A DNA stretch of 18,693 nucleotides from Geothermovivens sp964644845 (GCA_964644845.1 CAZXXS010000112.1:1-18693); one strand, 5' to 3'; numbered from the stretch's first letter, positions 1 to 8,136 are shown. A program made the numbers and translations. Notes: generated by a model not told the origin, from the sequence alone.

Positions 1-90
1 GCCGGCGTCGCTCATGAGTTTCGCCGTCGCGTACCCAATGCCTCGAGAAGCTCCGGTGATCAAAGCCACTTTCCCTTCCAAGCGAATCAT
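1..90 (-). CDS. Short-chain dehydrogenase/reductase, N-terminal fragment (partial at window edge)
   Basis: Thirty codons are visible before the window edge. The translation begins MIRLEGKVALITGASRG and continues IGYATAKLMSDAG. It contains the glycine-rich TGxxxGIG dinucleotide-binding motif after a hydrophobic beta strand (VALITG), the hallmark of the classical SDR family of NAD(P)-dependent oxidoreductases. The substrate cannot be inferred: the catalytic Tyr-x-x-x-Lys and the substrate loop lie outside the window. The ATG at 90-88 is supported by an AGGAGG Shine-Dalgarno sequence about 13 nt upstream and by the usual SDR distance from Met to the TGxxxGIG motif. It is transcribed away from the 60-aa membrane protein gene and appears unrelated to the large envelope cluster. 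Many SDRs are 240-260 aa, so roughly one eighth of the gene is present. Confidence 0.9.
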   Translation of the reverse strand, partial: MIRLEGKVALITGASRGIGYATAKLMSDAG

Positions 91-147
91 TGCCGCGTCC
101 TGTCCTCCTGGCTTGTTCACTGGATTCCACCTCAGACGTCACCAGTC

Positions 148-176
148 AATTTACATTTTGCGGCTGAAAAAGTAAA
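148..176 (-). promoter_or_regulatory. Candidate sigma-70-type promoter for the SDR gene
   Basis: On the minus strand, TTTACT (176-171) and TAAATT (153-148) are separated by exactly 17 nt. Each matches four of six consensus bases. The segment is AT-rich compared with its surroundings and lies about 60 nt upstream of the SDR start codon. A second overlapping TTTACT copy (181-176) gives an alternative -35 with 22-nt spacing, which is less suitable. The call rests on motif match and position only. Confidence 0.35.
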
Positions 177-774
177 GTAAAACACCTCTGGAAGGATTCC
201 CCATTTCCCAACCAGAACTCTTGGCCACCTCCGGGCGGTCTGGAGACGGTCTGGAATTTCCAGCTCGACCCTTGCGCGCAGAAGGTAAGCTCATCGTGCA
301 GCCAAGTTCAGACTCTTAGCCACAGCTTAAGCCCAACACCACCCCTTGCCCCCCGTGCCCACCTGCACATTTGCGAGGGACCCTTCCTCCCAAAAACCGT
401 CCCACCGAGAGGGGTACCTTTTCGACCAAAGCACTAAGGACCAGGCGCATCAACACGAAGGTCGTTAAACGGACCGAAGTTCCAGTACACGGCACAGCAA
501 AGCCCTTGAAGTTTCTCCGACGGTTTGGATTGCTAGTGTCAACCTGCGAGCGTTGCCGCTCCGCAGGTTTCGCCTCGGTCGCCACGTTGCTGAAACTCAA
601 ATCAACGGCGTCGAACGTTTTTCGTCACCCGAAAACACTTGTCTCAAGGTCGCACGACGACCCGGCAAAAATGTCCCGTGCAAAGGAGTAGCCGGGTTGG
701 GCTCAACTGGAGCTGCTGGAAAGTCGATAAAATTCTCGAGGCATCAGATGTCCATTGAAACCAGGAGACCAAAT
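177..774. other. Intergenic region with no convincing gene
   Basis: About 600 bases separate the SDR promoter from the small membrane protein gene. Open frames exist on both strands (316-600 minus, 371-691 plus), but they overlap each other, start with poor or non-ATG codons, lack a Shine-Dalgarno sequence and encode basic, low-complexity translations without recognisable domains. I see no tRNA, rRNA, tmRNA, RNase P or SRP signature. The one clear structural element is the hairpin at 541-569. The stretch may hold the 5' leader of the 775-957 gene or an unrecognised RNA. Confidence 0.5.
541..569. other. Strong imperfect hairpin in intergenic DNA
   Basis: The arms AACCTGCG-AGCG (541-552) and CGCT-C-CGCAGGTT (557-569) pair over 12 bp with a single bulged C at 561 and a TTGC tetraloop (553-556). 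There is no U-tract after it on either strand, so it is not a textbook intrinsic terminator. It could be part of a structured leader or small RNA, or a protein-binding dyad. The structure is read directly from the sequence; its function is unknown. Confidence 0.5.
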
Positions 775-957
775 ATGAACTTCGTCAACCTGATCCTGAT
801 TCTCATTGCCTCCCTGCTCACCGTGTTGTTCTTTGTGATTGTGCCACCGGTGAGCCTCTCAACGCACCCAGGGGGTAAAAGCATCCTGAAATCCCCGATC
901 AGCATTTTTCTGGCAGGAGGTACGATCATGCTGCTCGGCCTGTTGTTGCTGCGCTAA
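775..957 (+). CDS. Small two-helix membrane protein, 60 aa, unknown function
   Basis: The translation begins MNFVNLILILIASLLTVLFF. It has two hydrophobic helices, at about residues 4-24 and 44-59, joined by a short loop containing Pro-Pro, Gly-Gly and two Lys residues; almost no soluble domain is left. This predicts an inner-membrane hairpin protein. The ATG at 775 is preceded by AGGAG with a 7-nt gap, an excellent ribosome site. An in-frame ATG at 748 would add nine polar residues and has a weaker GAGG 7 nt upstream. The gene stands alone on the plus strand, about 300 bp from the convergent end of the large minus-strand cluster. I do not recognise a family. The third-position GC pattern, a good ribosome site and the membrane profile make it a likely real gene. 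Confidence 0.6.
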   Translation: MNFVNLILILIASLLTVLFFVIVPPVSLSTHPGGKSILKSPISIFLAGGTIMLLGLLLLR

Positions 958-1255
958 CAAGGGGTAATTACCGCGAAGACAGCAGTTCACGGCCCCAGTT
1001 GGCAAAGGCAACGCAGCCGCACCACCGTGGCGTTTCAATTGGTTCCAACAGGAACGCTACGGGCTGTGGAGGGTTCGCAGCGAAGGGGAAAAAAACCGAA
1101 GAGGCAGGAAAGCAATCCTCAAAGGAATCCGCAGTCACTCAACTGGAGACGCAACAGGACTGAGACAGGCTACAGCAACAACCCACTCACTCTGAGCCCC
1201 GAAGGAAGGTAAGGGCTCAGGCCCTTTCAATTCCGGTTCTGCCGAGCGTAGGAGG
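958..1255. other. Convergent intergenic region with a CRISPR-repeat-like motif and a palindrome
   Basis: This stretch lies between the 3' ends of the plus-strand small gene and the minus-strand cluster. It contains a perfect 10-bp palindrome GGTAATTACC at 963-972, a segment at 1032-1070 that begins GTTTCAATTGG and carries a GTTCC-AACA-GGAAC hairpin (1042-1055), and a hairpin at 1192-1220. The 1032-1070 segment resembles a CRISPR repeat in its opening and internal dyad, but it occurs only once and no spacer-repeat periodicity follows. No convincing coding frame is present. Confidence 0.4.
1192..1220 (-). terminator. Hairpin downstream of the envelope cluster, possible transcription end
   Basis: CTGAGCCC (1192-1199) and GGGCTCAG (1213-1220) form a perfect 8-bp stem with a 13-nt loop. 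It sits 36 bp beyond the stop codon of the last minus-strand gene of the cluster. No U-run follows on the minus strand, so it is not a canonical rho-independent terminator. It may act as a 3'-end stabiliser or a weak terminator. Confidence 0.35.
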
Positions 1256-4200
1256 TCACCAGGTCGTACGCACTACAATCCAGCCGCCAGTTGGAATCGT
1301 CGGTGGCTGTTCCGGGATTTCGTAACTTCGAGCAGGCCGGAAAGCGTAGGCAGCTCCAGGTGGGTAAGCGGCTTCCTGAATAGCCCCCGGCACACCGAAA
1401 CGCACGCGCAATCCGTCCCTTCCGAGACTCCAGCTCAGCCAGTCCCAGTCCAGATCCGAAGGCAACACGATGGAACCGACGTACTCCCCGTTAGGAAGGA
1501 AGAAAAACAGCTTGTGGCACAGCAGGTCGACCACGGCCGCGTACTTGCTGGTTGGATCGTACAGAATCCGCGAGGGAGCGATCAGCCCGTCTGCGACGGC
1601 AGCCTCGCTTCCGGGCAATTTGAATTTGTTGCCGTCCTCTGAGAGTGACCACACCACCGGACCGTCGAGATCGCCAATCCAGAGCGAGCCCGGTAGTCGA
1701 CACACCGAGATCGACAAGGGCGACACATCGAATGTCTGCTTCGGGCTTAGATCCGGTACGGTCAAGACCACAAGTTTGCCGTTCTCCCCCAGTACGTAGA
1801 GGTGTTTCTCATCGGCTGAGACATCACGCACTCGCCCCACTTTTTCCGGGACAGCAAACACGCGCCCGTCCGAAGGCCGTAGCAATTTGCCTTCGACCGT
1901 GTTCAGGAGCAGCGTTTCTCCTCCAACTTGAATAGCTCTCGCAGCGACACCGAAGCCCCCTCTTTGGCTTTGTTCGTACGCGTTGCTGCCAATCTGGGCA
2001 CTGTACCCTCCTTCAGCCGCCCAGAAAATCCGGTTTCCCTGCCACCAGAGGGGCATGCGCCCAGCGGGATCCGACTCGTAGGTCTTAACCCCCGTCGGCT
2101 CTTTTTGCGGTGCCCGAACCAAGTCGACACGCTTTGTTTCGCCAGGCGCCGAGAAAATCACCGAGACAAAGCGTGGCCATCTGCCTTCAGCCCACACCAG
2201 AACGCCGTACGGTTGCCCAGAAAAACACTCCAGATCGAGCGAAGCATCCGTGACCGTTTCGTTCAGAACGGCCTGTTCGTTCATTGTCAACACAACGTGT
2301 TTTGCCACACCTGGCAGGCCAAATTCCAGCGACACCGGAATTCTGGCCTGCACGCGGAACTCCGTCGGTCCAGGTGTACGTAGCCCGGCAAGCAAATCAG
2401 GTCGCCACAACGTGGGCATCCCTGGTGCAGGAGACAAGGCCAACCAAAACATGGCCAACCGGTGACGCAACGAAATGTACAGCTTGCGCGTTGGACTCAG
2501 GTGAGAAAACTCTGGTACCCACCAATCCGCCCGGTACTCATTCTGCACCGTAGCGGGACTCTCACAGGTGGCCGCAACAGGGCCGGCCTGTACCTTGAAA
2601 TTCCACCACTGGTACCCGAGATCCGGGTAGTGTTCTACCTGGCACCGCGCGACCTGAAGAATTCGGTTGGAGAGGTCGCTAATGTTGCAGAAATACTGCC
2701 CGGCGTACGCGAACAGAGGGCTCTCGGCCGCGTGATCGTGGCAAGCCGAGGCCACGTCCTGACCAGGCCCAGAATCACACAGATCCCCCTGGAACAAATG
2801 GATCACCGCCAGGGCAGACAAGGCAGCAAATTTGGTTTCGGGATTGTGGGAACCCCGGTAGATCTGCCACAGCTCCTGGTGGCTCTGGCTAGCAATGGCT
2901 TCGCGTACTGCGGCATCCGAACCCAGGTACCGGGCCAAGGCGGACAAAACAGGTTGCAACGGGCCAAACGCCTCCCGTGCTTGAGAGTACTGCAACAGGA
3001 AAAACGCGTAACGGTACCAGCGCCGTCCGAGCAGGCCCCCGAGGGCCATGCAGGTCTGAATCGACTCGCGAATCCTTTCCGGAACCGCAAGGGCAGGAAG
3101 CGGCGCCGGGGGAGCAATCAAGTTTAACGCTTGGCGACTGACCTCGCTCAGTGGCGCGACATTCTGCAAGGTCGCCCCAATCGTCGCCGGCCAGATCTGG
3201 CTGGCTTCAGAAGGCAAATGGAGCACGGGGTTTCCCAGTGAAGCTTTCACCACGGCACGAGCCCACTGGTATTCTCTGGCTACTGCTTCTTGAGCCCCCG
3301 GAAGCGTGGCACTCGTGAACACATTTTCCAGCCTCACATGCGCGTCGGTGCCCGAAAACCAGGAGGCCAGATTTGGGACCGACATCCCGAGGTTCCAGAC
3401 GTTGCCGAACACCATGAAATTGTGAAGCTTCGCCCAGTCGCTCCAGAAGGCCAGTTCCCCTGCGCTACCCTCCAGCGAAAGCCCCGGGCGCAGCCCAAAC
3501 AAAGCACCAAAGTACGTCAGGCAGCTGGTAGCTTCCACCTGAGGAAGGGAGCCACAGAAATCCGCTGGATTCCCCGCAATCCCCACAGAATTCAGATCGA
3601 TCCTCCTGGGCACATTGAAATCGAGGTCATTGAGAAGCCGCGCAACAGCACTGGCCATCTGCGTGTACACCCAGGCAATCTGGCTCGCTTGTCGGGTTAA
3701 GGCATCCAGCCCCCTGTTACGAGTCAAACGGTCGAAAGCGGCAGAGAGGGTGCCCAGCTCTCTGTTGAGCAGCGTGCCTTTTCCTTGCAATGCCAACGAA
3801 GCTTGCACCTTAGCTCGAAGTACACCACCTTCGCCCGCCCAGTACGCTGCCGCCGCACGTAGTTCGGGACTCTGAGCCGCCTCCTGAACCTTGTTCAGAT
3901 CGCTCACTGCCAGCCTCAAACTCGCAACGGCCGAGTCCAGGGGCGCACCAACCGCTCCGGCCAAAGCGGAACGGAAAAGAATCTCCGCTTGCCTCAAATG
4001 TACCAATCCGCGGAGAAACACGGCGTCTGTGCGCAAAGGCTGGCCTACGTTTGTAAGAGCTTCAGCAGCCCTGCCGAGGAGCCCAAGGTCTCCAGACAAA
4101 TCGCCTCGCCTGGCCAGAGACCAGCCGATCATAAGGCGAGCCGTTTGCAGCATTTCGTCGCGCGCAAAGGAAACGTCGTAAGACTGGGCTGCCTCTCGAA

Positions 4201-4528
4201 AGTGAGACTCAGCTTGCACCAGCGCTCGGGCATCGGCCTCCGCTACGCCCACACTGTACCACACGTAACCAGTGAGGTAGTGAGCCAGAAATTTCTGAAA
4301 CCCACTGAGAGACGTTACACACCGTTCTCCTTCAGCCGCCAGATCCCGCAGTGTTCTTCCGAGATCCGAGGAAGGCGTAGAGACAAACGTACCAACCGTT
4401 GCGACAGCACGTCGCTGAAAATCCCCAAAGTCGCACTCCTGGGCCACAGCTCGCGTACCGCCCTCACCCAGGGAGATCATGATCAGGAAGACGGCTACCG
4501 CCGCAATGTGCTTTCCGGATTTGTTCAT
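1256..4528 (-). CDS. Secreted helical-repeat / PEGA-like / beta-propeller-like protein, 1090 aa
   Basis: A signal peptide (hydrophobic core about residues 8-20, probable cleavage near AVA-Q at 28-30) indicates export to the periplasm or outer membrane. Residues about 60-650 are Ala/Leu-rich alpha-helical and include TPR-like segments around 75-200 (an ALVQAESHFREAAQSYD-type helix pair). Residues about 724-806 look like a small beta-sandwich of PEGA type. From 828 to about 1050 there are recurring strand pairs with NRIFWAA, LYVLGENGKL and SLWIGDLDG, as in beta-propeller blades. Scattered cysteines fit an oxidising compartment. It is the last gene of the cluster, 25 bp after the TonB/TolA-like gene. 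A role as periplasmic scaffold or cargo-handling partner of the motor is inference. No enzyme motif is visible. The start is the only ATG before the signal peptide, although its ribosome site (AAGG) is weak. Confidence 0.85.
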   Translation of the reverse strand: MNKSGKHIAAVAVFLIMISLGEGGTRAVAQECDFGDFQRRAVATVGTFVSTPSSDLGRTLRDLAAEGERCVTSLSGFQKFLAHYLTGYVWYSVGVAEADARALVQAESHFREAAQSYDVSFARDEMLQTARLMIGWSLARRGDLSGDLGLLGRAAEALTNVGQPLRTDAVFLRGLVHLRQAEILFRSALAGAVGAPLDSAVASLRLAVSDLNKVQEAAQSPELRAAAAYWAGEGGVLRAKVQASLALQGKGTLLNRELGTLSAAFDRLTRNRGLDALTRQASQIAWVYTQMASAVARLLNDLDFNVPRRIDLNSVGIAGNPADFCGSLPQVEATSCLTYFGALFGLRPGLSLEGSAGELAFWSDWAKLHNFMVFGNVWNLGMSVPNLASWFSGTDAHVRLENVFTSATLPGAQEAVAREYQWARAVVKASLGNPVLHLPSEASQIWPATIGATLQNVAPLSEVSRQALNLIAPPAPLPALAVPERIRESIQTCMALGGLLGRRWYRYAFFLLQYSQAREAFGPLQPVLSALARYLGSDAAVREAIASQSHQELWQIYRGSHNPETKFAALSALAVIHLFQGDLCDSGPGQDVASACHDHAAESPLFAYAGQYFCNISDLSNRILQVARCQVEHYPDLGYQWWNFKVQAGPVAATCESPATVQNEYRADWWVPEFSHLSPTRKLYISLRHRLAMFWLALSPAPGMPTLWRPDLLAGLRTPGPTEFRVQARIPVSLEFGLPGVAKHVVLTMNEQAVLNETVTDASLDLECFSGQPYGVLVWAEGRWPRFVSVIFSAPGETKRVDLVRAPQKEPTGVKTYESDPAGRMPLWWQGNRIFWAAEGGYSAQIGSNAYEQSQRGGFGVAARAIQVGGETLLLNTVEGKLLRPSDGRVFAVPEKVGRVRDVSADEKHLYVLGENGKLVVLTVPDLSPKQTFDVSPLSISVCRLPGSLWIGDLDGPVVWSLSEDGNKFKLPGSEAAVADGLIAPSRILYDPTSKYAAVVDLLCHKLFFFLPNGEYVGSIVLPSDLDWDWLSWSLGRDGLRVRFGVPGAIQEAAYPPGAAYAFRPARSYEIPEQPPTIPTGGWIVVRTTW

Positions 4529-4553
4529 CTAAAGAACCTTACCGTACGTCGCT

Positions 4554-5216
4554 TCACTGGCAAACCCTGCAAACACCGGCCTGCCGGAACGTTACATTCG
4601 AGACGTGCCGAGGCACTGGAAAGGGGAACACGTCGATGTTGTACTGCGGCTGGTCGGACACGCAAAACCGCACGCACCCACTCGGCGGACGCAGCCCATC
4701 GCCACAGCTCAAGTACTCAACGGAGGCGTGCCTTGTCACGCCGTCCAACAAAATGCGCAGTCGCCACACACCCAAACCAACTGCCTTGTATTCCAGCTGG
4801 TTGCTCACTTCGGCGCACCACTGTTGCACCCGCTTGTCAACGGCAGCGCTGCCCGTCGCCTGTGCGAGATTGCACACCGCACGGGCGTTCCCACCTGGCG
4901 TTGTGGTGTTAAAATTGATCACCAGGTTGATCTTGGCCCGCCGCATCCGAAGGTCCTGCCACCGCAACGGTACCGGGTTCGAAACTTCAAACAGATACTG
5001 CCACACCTGGGTCAACGGTAGCTGAACTACACGGTAGCCCTCGAGCTTGGTGGGACACGCCCGGTAGTTCACAGAAAACGTGCGTTCCGTGACAACTGTA
5101 GTGCCCCACACGTAAGCCAGCACCAAGAACAAGATCACACCGGCTACCGTAAATTGCGCAATCCGGATCTTCTTTTTGACCTCCGGAGCGGTTGAGATTT
5201 CATTCTTGTCTTTCAC
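4554..5216 (-). CDS. Single-pass periplasmic protein, cysteine-rich, TonB/TolA-like, 220 aa
   Basis: About 17 polar, Lys-rich cytoplasmic residues precede one transmembrane helix (about 18-38, FTVAGVILFLVLAYVWG) and a periplasmic domain of about 180 residues. This N-in topology is that of TonB and TolA. Residues about 95-158 (KINLVINF..., GSAAVDKRVQQW, then GVWRLRILLDG) recall the strand-helix-strand order of TonB_C/TolA C-terminal domains; the resemblance is weak and judged by eye. Eight cysteines (54, 115, 134, 171, 181, 185, 216, 219), all periplasmic and ending CRVCQ, suggest disulfides. There is no long Pro-rich spacer as in classical TonB. It sits directly after two ExbD genes, where TonB or TolA would be expected. 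The start is GTG; no ATG lies before the membrane helix. The TonB/TolA role is inference; membrane anchoring is clear. Confidence 0.75.
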   Translation of the reverse strand: MKDKNEISTAPEVKKKIRIAQFTVAGVILFLVLAYVWGTTVVTERTFSVNYRACPTKLEGYRVVQLPLTQVWQYLFEVSNPVPLRWQDLRMRRAKINLVINFNTTTPGGNARAVCNLAQATGSAAVDKRVQQWCAEVSNQLEYKAVGLGVWRLRILLDGVTRHASVEYLSCGDGLRPPSGCVRFCVSDQPQYNIDVFPFPVPRHVSNVTFRQAGVCRVCQ

Positions 5217-5302
5217 GACTCTCGGATTCCCTGAATCCTCAAATTTCGCAAAATAGCTCCCACGGCCAACTGTTGCGAAGTCCTCAGCCGCGCTGTGGTC
5301 TC

Positions 5303-5905
5303 TCAGTTCTTGTAGATTTTCTGAACACCCGTGATGACGGTCTCCCAGTGGCTGCTCACGGACTGCAAAGCCATCGGTACAACGCGAACCGCCAAACCGT
5401 TGCCCTGCAGTACCGAAATAACCTCGGAAACCTTCTCAAATGGCAAGCGTGGGTCACAGAAAACAACGGCATCCGTCATGAGCGTTGTGTTCACTGCTCG
5501 CACAAGCCCGGAAGGCGAGTGAAACACGACTTTCCCAAACGAACCGCTGCTCAACGCCGAAATCTCACCTGTTGTAAAACGCCCGTCCGTCTGAAATACC
5601 GACAGAATTTGCTTCAGGTGAGGGATGCCGCCACCGCCTCCACCAGCAACACACGAAGCCGGAATGGCCAGATAGATCAGCGGTCCCGCTGTCGTTGGAT
5701 AAACCTCCACGAGCAACGTCGCCCGGCTCACGTCTTCCGAATTCAAAGCCCGTAGTGGGTAGGCGACCTCCTGCTTGCCCTGTCCGCCGAGAATCGGGAT
5801 GATGTTCAGCGTCACCAGGAAGAAAATGAGCAACAAGAAAATCACGTCGATCAACGGGGTGAGCTCGACTTTTCTACCGGTGGACCCTGTCGAGTAATTT
5901 GCCAT
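5303..5905 (-). CDS. ExbD/TolR-family biopolymer transport protein, 200 aa
   Basis: The N-terminus carries the ExbD signature: a short cytoplasmic tail, then ELTPLIDVIFLLLIFFLV as the single transmembrane helix (about 17-38) with the conserved membrane aspartate at residue 20, which in ExbD/TolR/MotB relays protons. The periplasmic domain ends with VVFCDPRLPFEKVSEVISVL and GLAVRVVPMAL, matching the ExbD pattern of strand, helix, strand in the C-terminal fold. Typical ExbD/TolR proteins are about 140 aa; the extra length lies between the membrane helix and the conserved C-terminal fold and includes a Gly run (GGGGGG near residue 89). It lies downstream of another ExbD gene, separated by 192 bp, and 86 bp before the TonB/TolA-like gene. 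The ribosome site is weak. It probably pairs with one of the two ExbB-like proteins encoded upstream. Confidence 0.9.
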   Translation of the reverse strand: MANYSTGSTGRKVELTPLIDVIFLLLIFFLVTLNIIPILGGQGKQEVAYPLRALNSEDVSRATLLVEVYPTTAGPLIYLAIPASCVAGGGGGGIPHLKQILSVFQTDGRFTTGEISALSSGSFGKVVFHSPSGLVRAVNTTLMTDAVVFCDPRLPFEKVSEVISVLQGNGLAVRVVPMALQSVSSHWETVITGVQKIYKN

Positions 5906-6097
5906 CCGTTACCCAGTCTCTCTGCGTTTTTAACAAAGCCTGCAATCTTTGAAACAGCGGGCTTAGTACGAACACACCCGTTTTCTAACAACAACATTCC
6001 CTGCTTACTTCGGAACCGGGCACGCTGAGCAGCTTCACTTTCCTCAAGTTCGCCGGAGCGCCTCACCTGCAACTGGTAGCGCCGCAGCCAGAAGGGC

Positions 6098-6796
6098 TCA
6101 GGATCCTCCGATGGCCCGAATACGTAAGTCCTCTTGCGAAAGCCCGAGTTGCGCTACGAGGTCGTACAGCGTTAGCAGAGCCACGCTTCGTACTTTTGCC
6201 GTCACTCTCGCGTGCAGCGGAGGCACTTCGTTGCCAGACTCCTGCAGAATTGCACTGGCTAACCGTGATAGCGTCTGGCTTCTGCGAACGTCGCTGTAAG
6301 GCACGGCCAGCGGGAAACGACGCAAAAGACTCGCGATTTGCACACTCGTCGGTGGCGGATTGAGAGGCACCTTCAGCACGTCGCGTAGGTACGCCTGCAA
6401 AACCCAGTCGTCTCGATCTCTCAAACCTACACAAAAAAGCACACCTGATGCTGGAACCGCAGGCGGCGCTGCCGTGCCCGGTACCAACGCCGCAAGCTGG
6501 GCGAGCTTCTGTCGAGCTTCTCCGAGCATTTCTTTCAGCTGAGCAGGCAATTGAGCAATGTCGTAGAGTTCAACCACAATGTACCCCTCAGCGGGCACCG
6601 CCTGTGTCGAAGCCACCTCTGGAAGCAACGGCACCGCTTCCTTCTTGGGATTGCCGGTAGGCACTCGCGCACTTTCGCTCATGATGACCGAGAGGCTCAC
6701 GAAAAAGAAAATGAGCAGAAGAAAAATCATGTCGATGAGCGGAGTTTTCTCCGGCTCACGCATCTCCTTCTCCCGCTGGTAACGCCTTTGCCTCAT
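6098..6796 (-). CDS. ExbD/TolR-family biopolymer transport protein, 232 aa
   Basis: A basic cytoplasmic tail (MRQRRYQREKEMREPEK) leads into TPLIDMIFLLLIFFFVSL, the ExbD transmembrane helix (about 20-40) with its conserved proton-relay aspartate at residue 22. The long periplasmic part ends in LHARVTAKVRSVALLTLYDL and a final short strand, consistent with the ExbD C-terminal fold. The protein is far longer than usual (about 140 aa), with an insert at residues 45-190 that I do not recognise. The ATG overlaps the stop of the preceding ExbB-like gene by 4 bp (ATGA), so translation is probably coupled, and GGAGAGG is just upstream. This overlap pairs it most naturally with the 447-aa channel protein. 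Confidence 0.92.
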   Translation of the reverse strand: MRQRRYQREKEMREPEKTPLIDMIFLLLIFFFVSLSVIMSESARVPTGNPKKEAVPLLPEVASTQAVPAEGYIVVELYDIAQLPAQLKEMLGEARQKLAQLAALVPGTAAPPAVPASGVLFCVGLRDRDDWVLQAYLRDVLKVPLNPPPTSVQIASLLRRFPLAVPYSDVRRSQTLSRLASAILQESGNEVPPLHARVTAKVRSVALLTLYDLVAQLGLSQEDLRIRAIGGS

Positions 6797-8136
6797 GGCC
6801 TCTCCGCCTGTTGTTTCATCTTTTCGAGTTGGTGAGCCAGAGCGTCCATGAACGTATCAACAGCCTCCTGCATGAGACGATGAATCTTGTTGACACGGTA
6901 ACCAATCGCGTAGTACACCAGAATCAATACAATCCCAGAAGCAAGTCCCGCGATTGTGGTGTAGAGCGCCTCGTTGATTCCGCCCGCCAGCACGTTGATC
7001 GGATTGCCAGCAGCACCTCCGGGCAAGCCAGGCACCGAACTACCCACGGGGGTTTGGCTAACCCGGCGGAACGAGTCGGACAGGCCTGTCACCGTTCCCA
7101 AAAGCCCAAGCAGTGGTGAAATAACAGCCAATCCCCACAAGCTGTCCAACGAAAACAGCCAGCTTGTAGCCGCCCTGACCTTTGGATTCTCCGTCGACTT
7201 TGGAGCGGCCACTCTGGTTGTCCTTTTCTTGCTGCGGAAGAGAAACCCGGGAAACGACGAGTGCACCCCAAAGGTCAGGCGAGCTGCCTCGTTTTCCACG
7301 TGGTCTGCCAAGCGGCGTTGCAGTTTGTCCAATTCACCTGCGTAGTCCGTGCTGGCAAGTTCCTCGAAACGGACGCCGCTGAGGACGTCCAGGAACAGCA
7401 ACCCTAAGCGATCTTTCGGCATTTCGCCCTTGCCCGTCAGGTCCCGCAGAGCACCCTCAAAATCCATCCGAAAACGTCGCTTCCAGTAGTTCAGCGCAGA
7501 TGGGTGAATGCTTGGATCCCAGAAGACGCGCCACGTCAAAAGGACCGCTCCAAAAAGCCCAAGCAAAAAAACGACAAGCAGAACCTTGCCGATGATGCGT
7601 CCCTTCGACAGGGTGTCAGCAGTGTAACCGCCCAATTTCTTCAAAGTCGAGTAAATGAACCCACCCCTTGGGTGTCGTTGCGGTGTCGCGACAATTTGAG
7701 CGACACCCCAGGGAAGCTCATCTTCCGCAACACTCTCGTTGATCGCTGGCGTAACGTCGTTCGGATCGTCGCTGCGTACCCAGAATTGATCTCCGCCCTG
7801 AATCCCCTTCTTCAAGGAAAGGTGAACCGGCAGATCACCAGGCCTCACCGAAAACGTTTGAAGCACGTTGCCGTTGCGCCGGTGATCCACTGTGAACACG
7901 ATGCCCTGGGGTGGATCTACCGTCTCGGCACTTACAATCCAGTTTCCTTGCTCATCCTGATGCGCCTGCAGCAGGTTCCACCCGAGGACGACGCCGCCAT
8001 TTTCGGTGGCGCACTGGGTCACGCAGATTGCAAACTTCTGGGCATCTTGCGACAGAGCCGATTGGCTCCGTCCAGTTGCCCAGAACGCAACCAGGATGGT
8101 CAAGCCGACCGCAAGTTTTTGAACCAATTTCTTCAT
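6793..8136 (-). CDS. MotA/TolQ/ExbB proton-channel family protein, 447 aa
   Basis: Architecture: signal peptide (residues 1-24), a periplasmic domain of about 150 residues with two cysteines (38, 42), transmembrane helix 1 at about 180-205, a cytoplasmic loop of about 125 residues, then the two family helices at about 330-352 (LWGLAVISPLLGLLGTVTGL) and 391-413 (LYTTIAGLASGIVLILVYYA). The G-T-V-x-G-L segment and the small-residue-rich third helix preceded by NEALYTT are diagnostic of MotA/TolQ/ExbB. ExbB-like proteins assemble as pentamers around an ExbD dimer and conduct protons across the inner membrane. A signal peptide plus periplasmic extension is known in some ExbB proteins but absent from TolQ of E. 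coli. It starts 21 bp after the other channel gene and overlaps the following ExbD gene by 4 bp. The ribosome site is weak, suggesting coupling with the upstream gene. Confidence 0.92.
   Translation of the reverse strand: MKKLVQKLAVGLTILVAFWATGRSQSALSQDAQKFAICVTQCATENGGVVLGWNLLQAHQDEQGNWIVSAETVDPPQGIVFTVDHRRNGNVLQTFSVRPGDLPVHLSLKKGIQGGDQFWVRSDDPNDVTPAINESVAEDELPWGVAQIVATPQRHPRGGFIYSTLKKLGGYTADTLSKGRIIGKVLLVVFLLGLFGAVLLTWRVFWDPSIHPSALNYWKRRFRMDFEGALRDLTGKGEMPKDRLGLLFLDVLSGVRFEELASTDYAGELDKLQRRLADHVENEAARLTFGVHSSFPGFLFRSKKRTTRVAAPKSTENPKVRAATSWLFSLDSLWGLAVISPLLGLLGTVTGLSDSFRRVSQTPVGSSVPGLPGGAAGNPINVLAGGINEALYTTIAGLASGIVLILVYYAIGYRVNKIHRLMQEAVDTFMDALAHQLEKMKQQAERP

Noticed and set aside
371..691. 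Plus-strand frame of 106 codons in the intergenic region
   Set aside because: TTG start, no Shine-Dalgarno sequence, basic low-complexity translation, and an overlapping frame on the other strand. No evidence of coding.
1021..1220. CRISPR array
   Set aside because: Only one repeat-like motif is seen, with no regularly spaced copies and no cas genes in the window.
3989..4912. Plus-strand open frame of 307 codons opposite the 1090-aa and 220-aa genes
   Set aside because: Arg- and His-rich translation typical of reverse-strand shadows; it crosses two real minus-strand genes.
5851..6072. Minus-strand frame of 73 codons between the two ExbD genes
   Set aside because: It starts with TTG, has no clear ribosome site and runs 55 bp into the second ExbD gene in another frame. 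It is more likely a chance frame in a 192-bp spacer.
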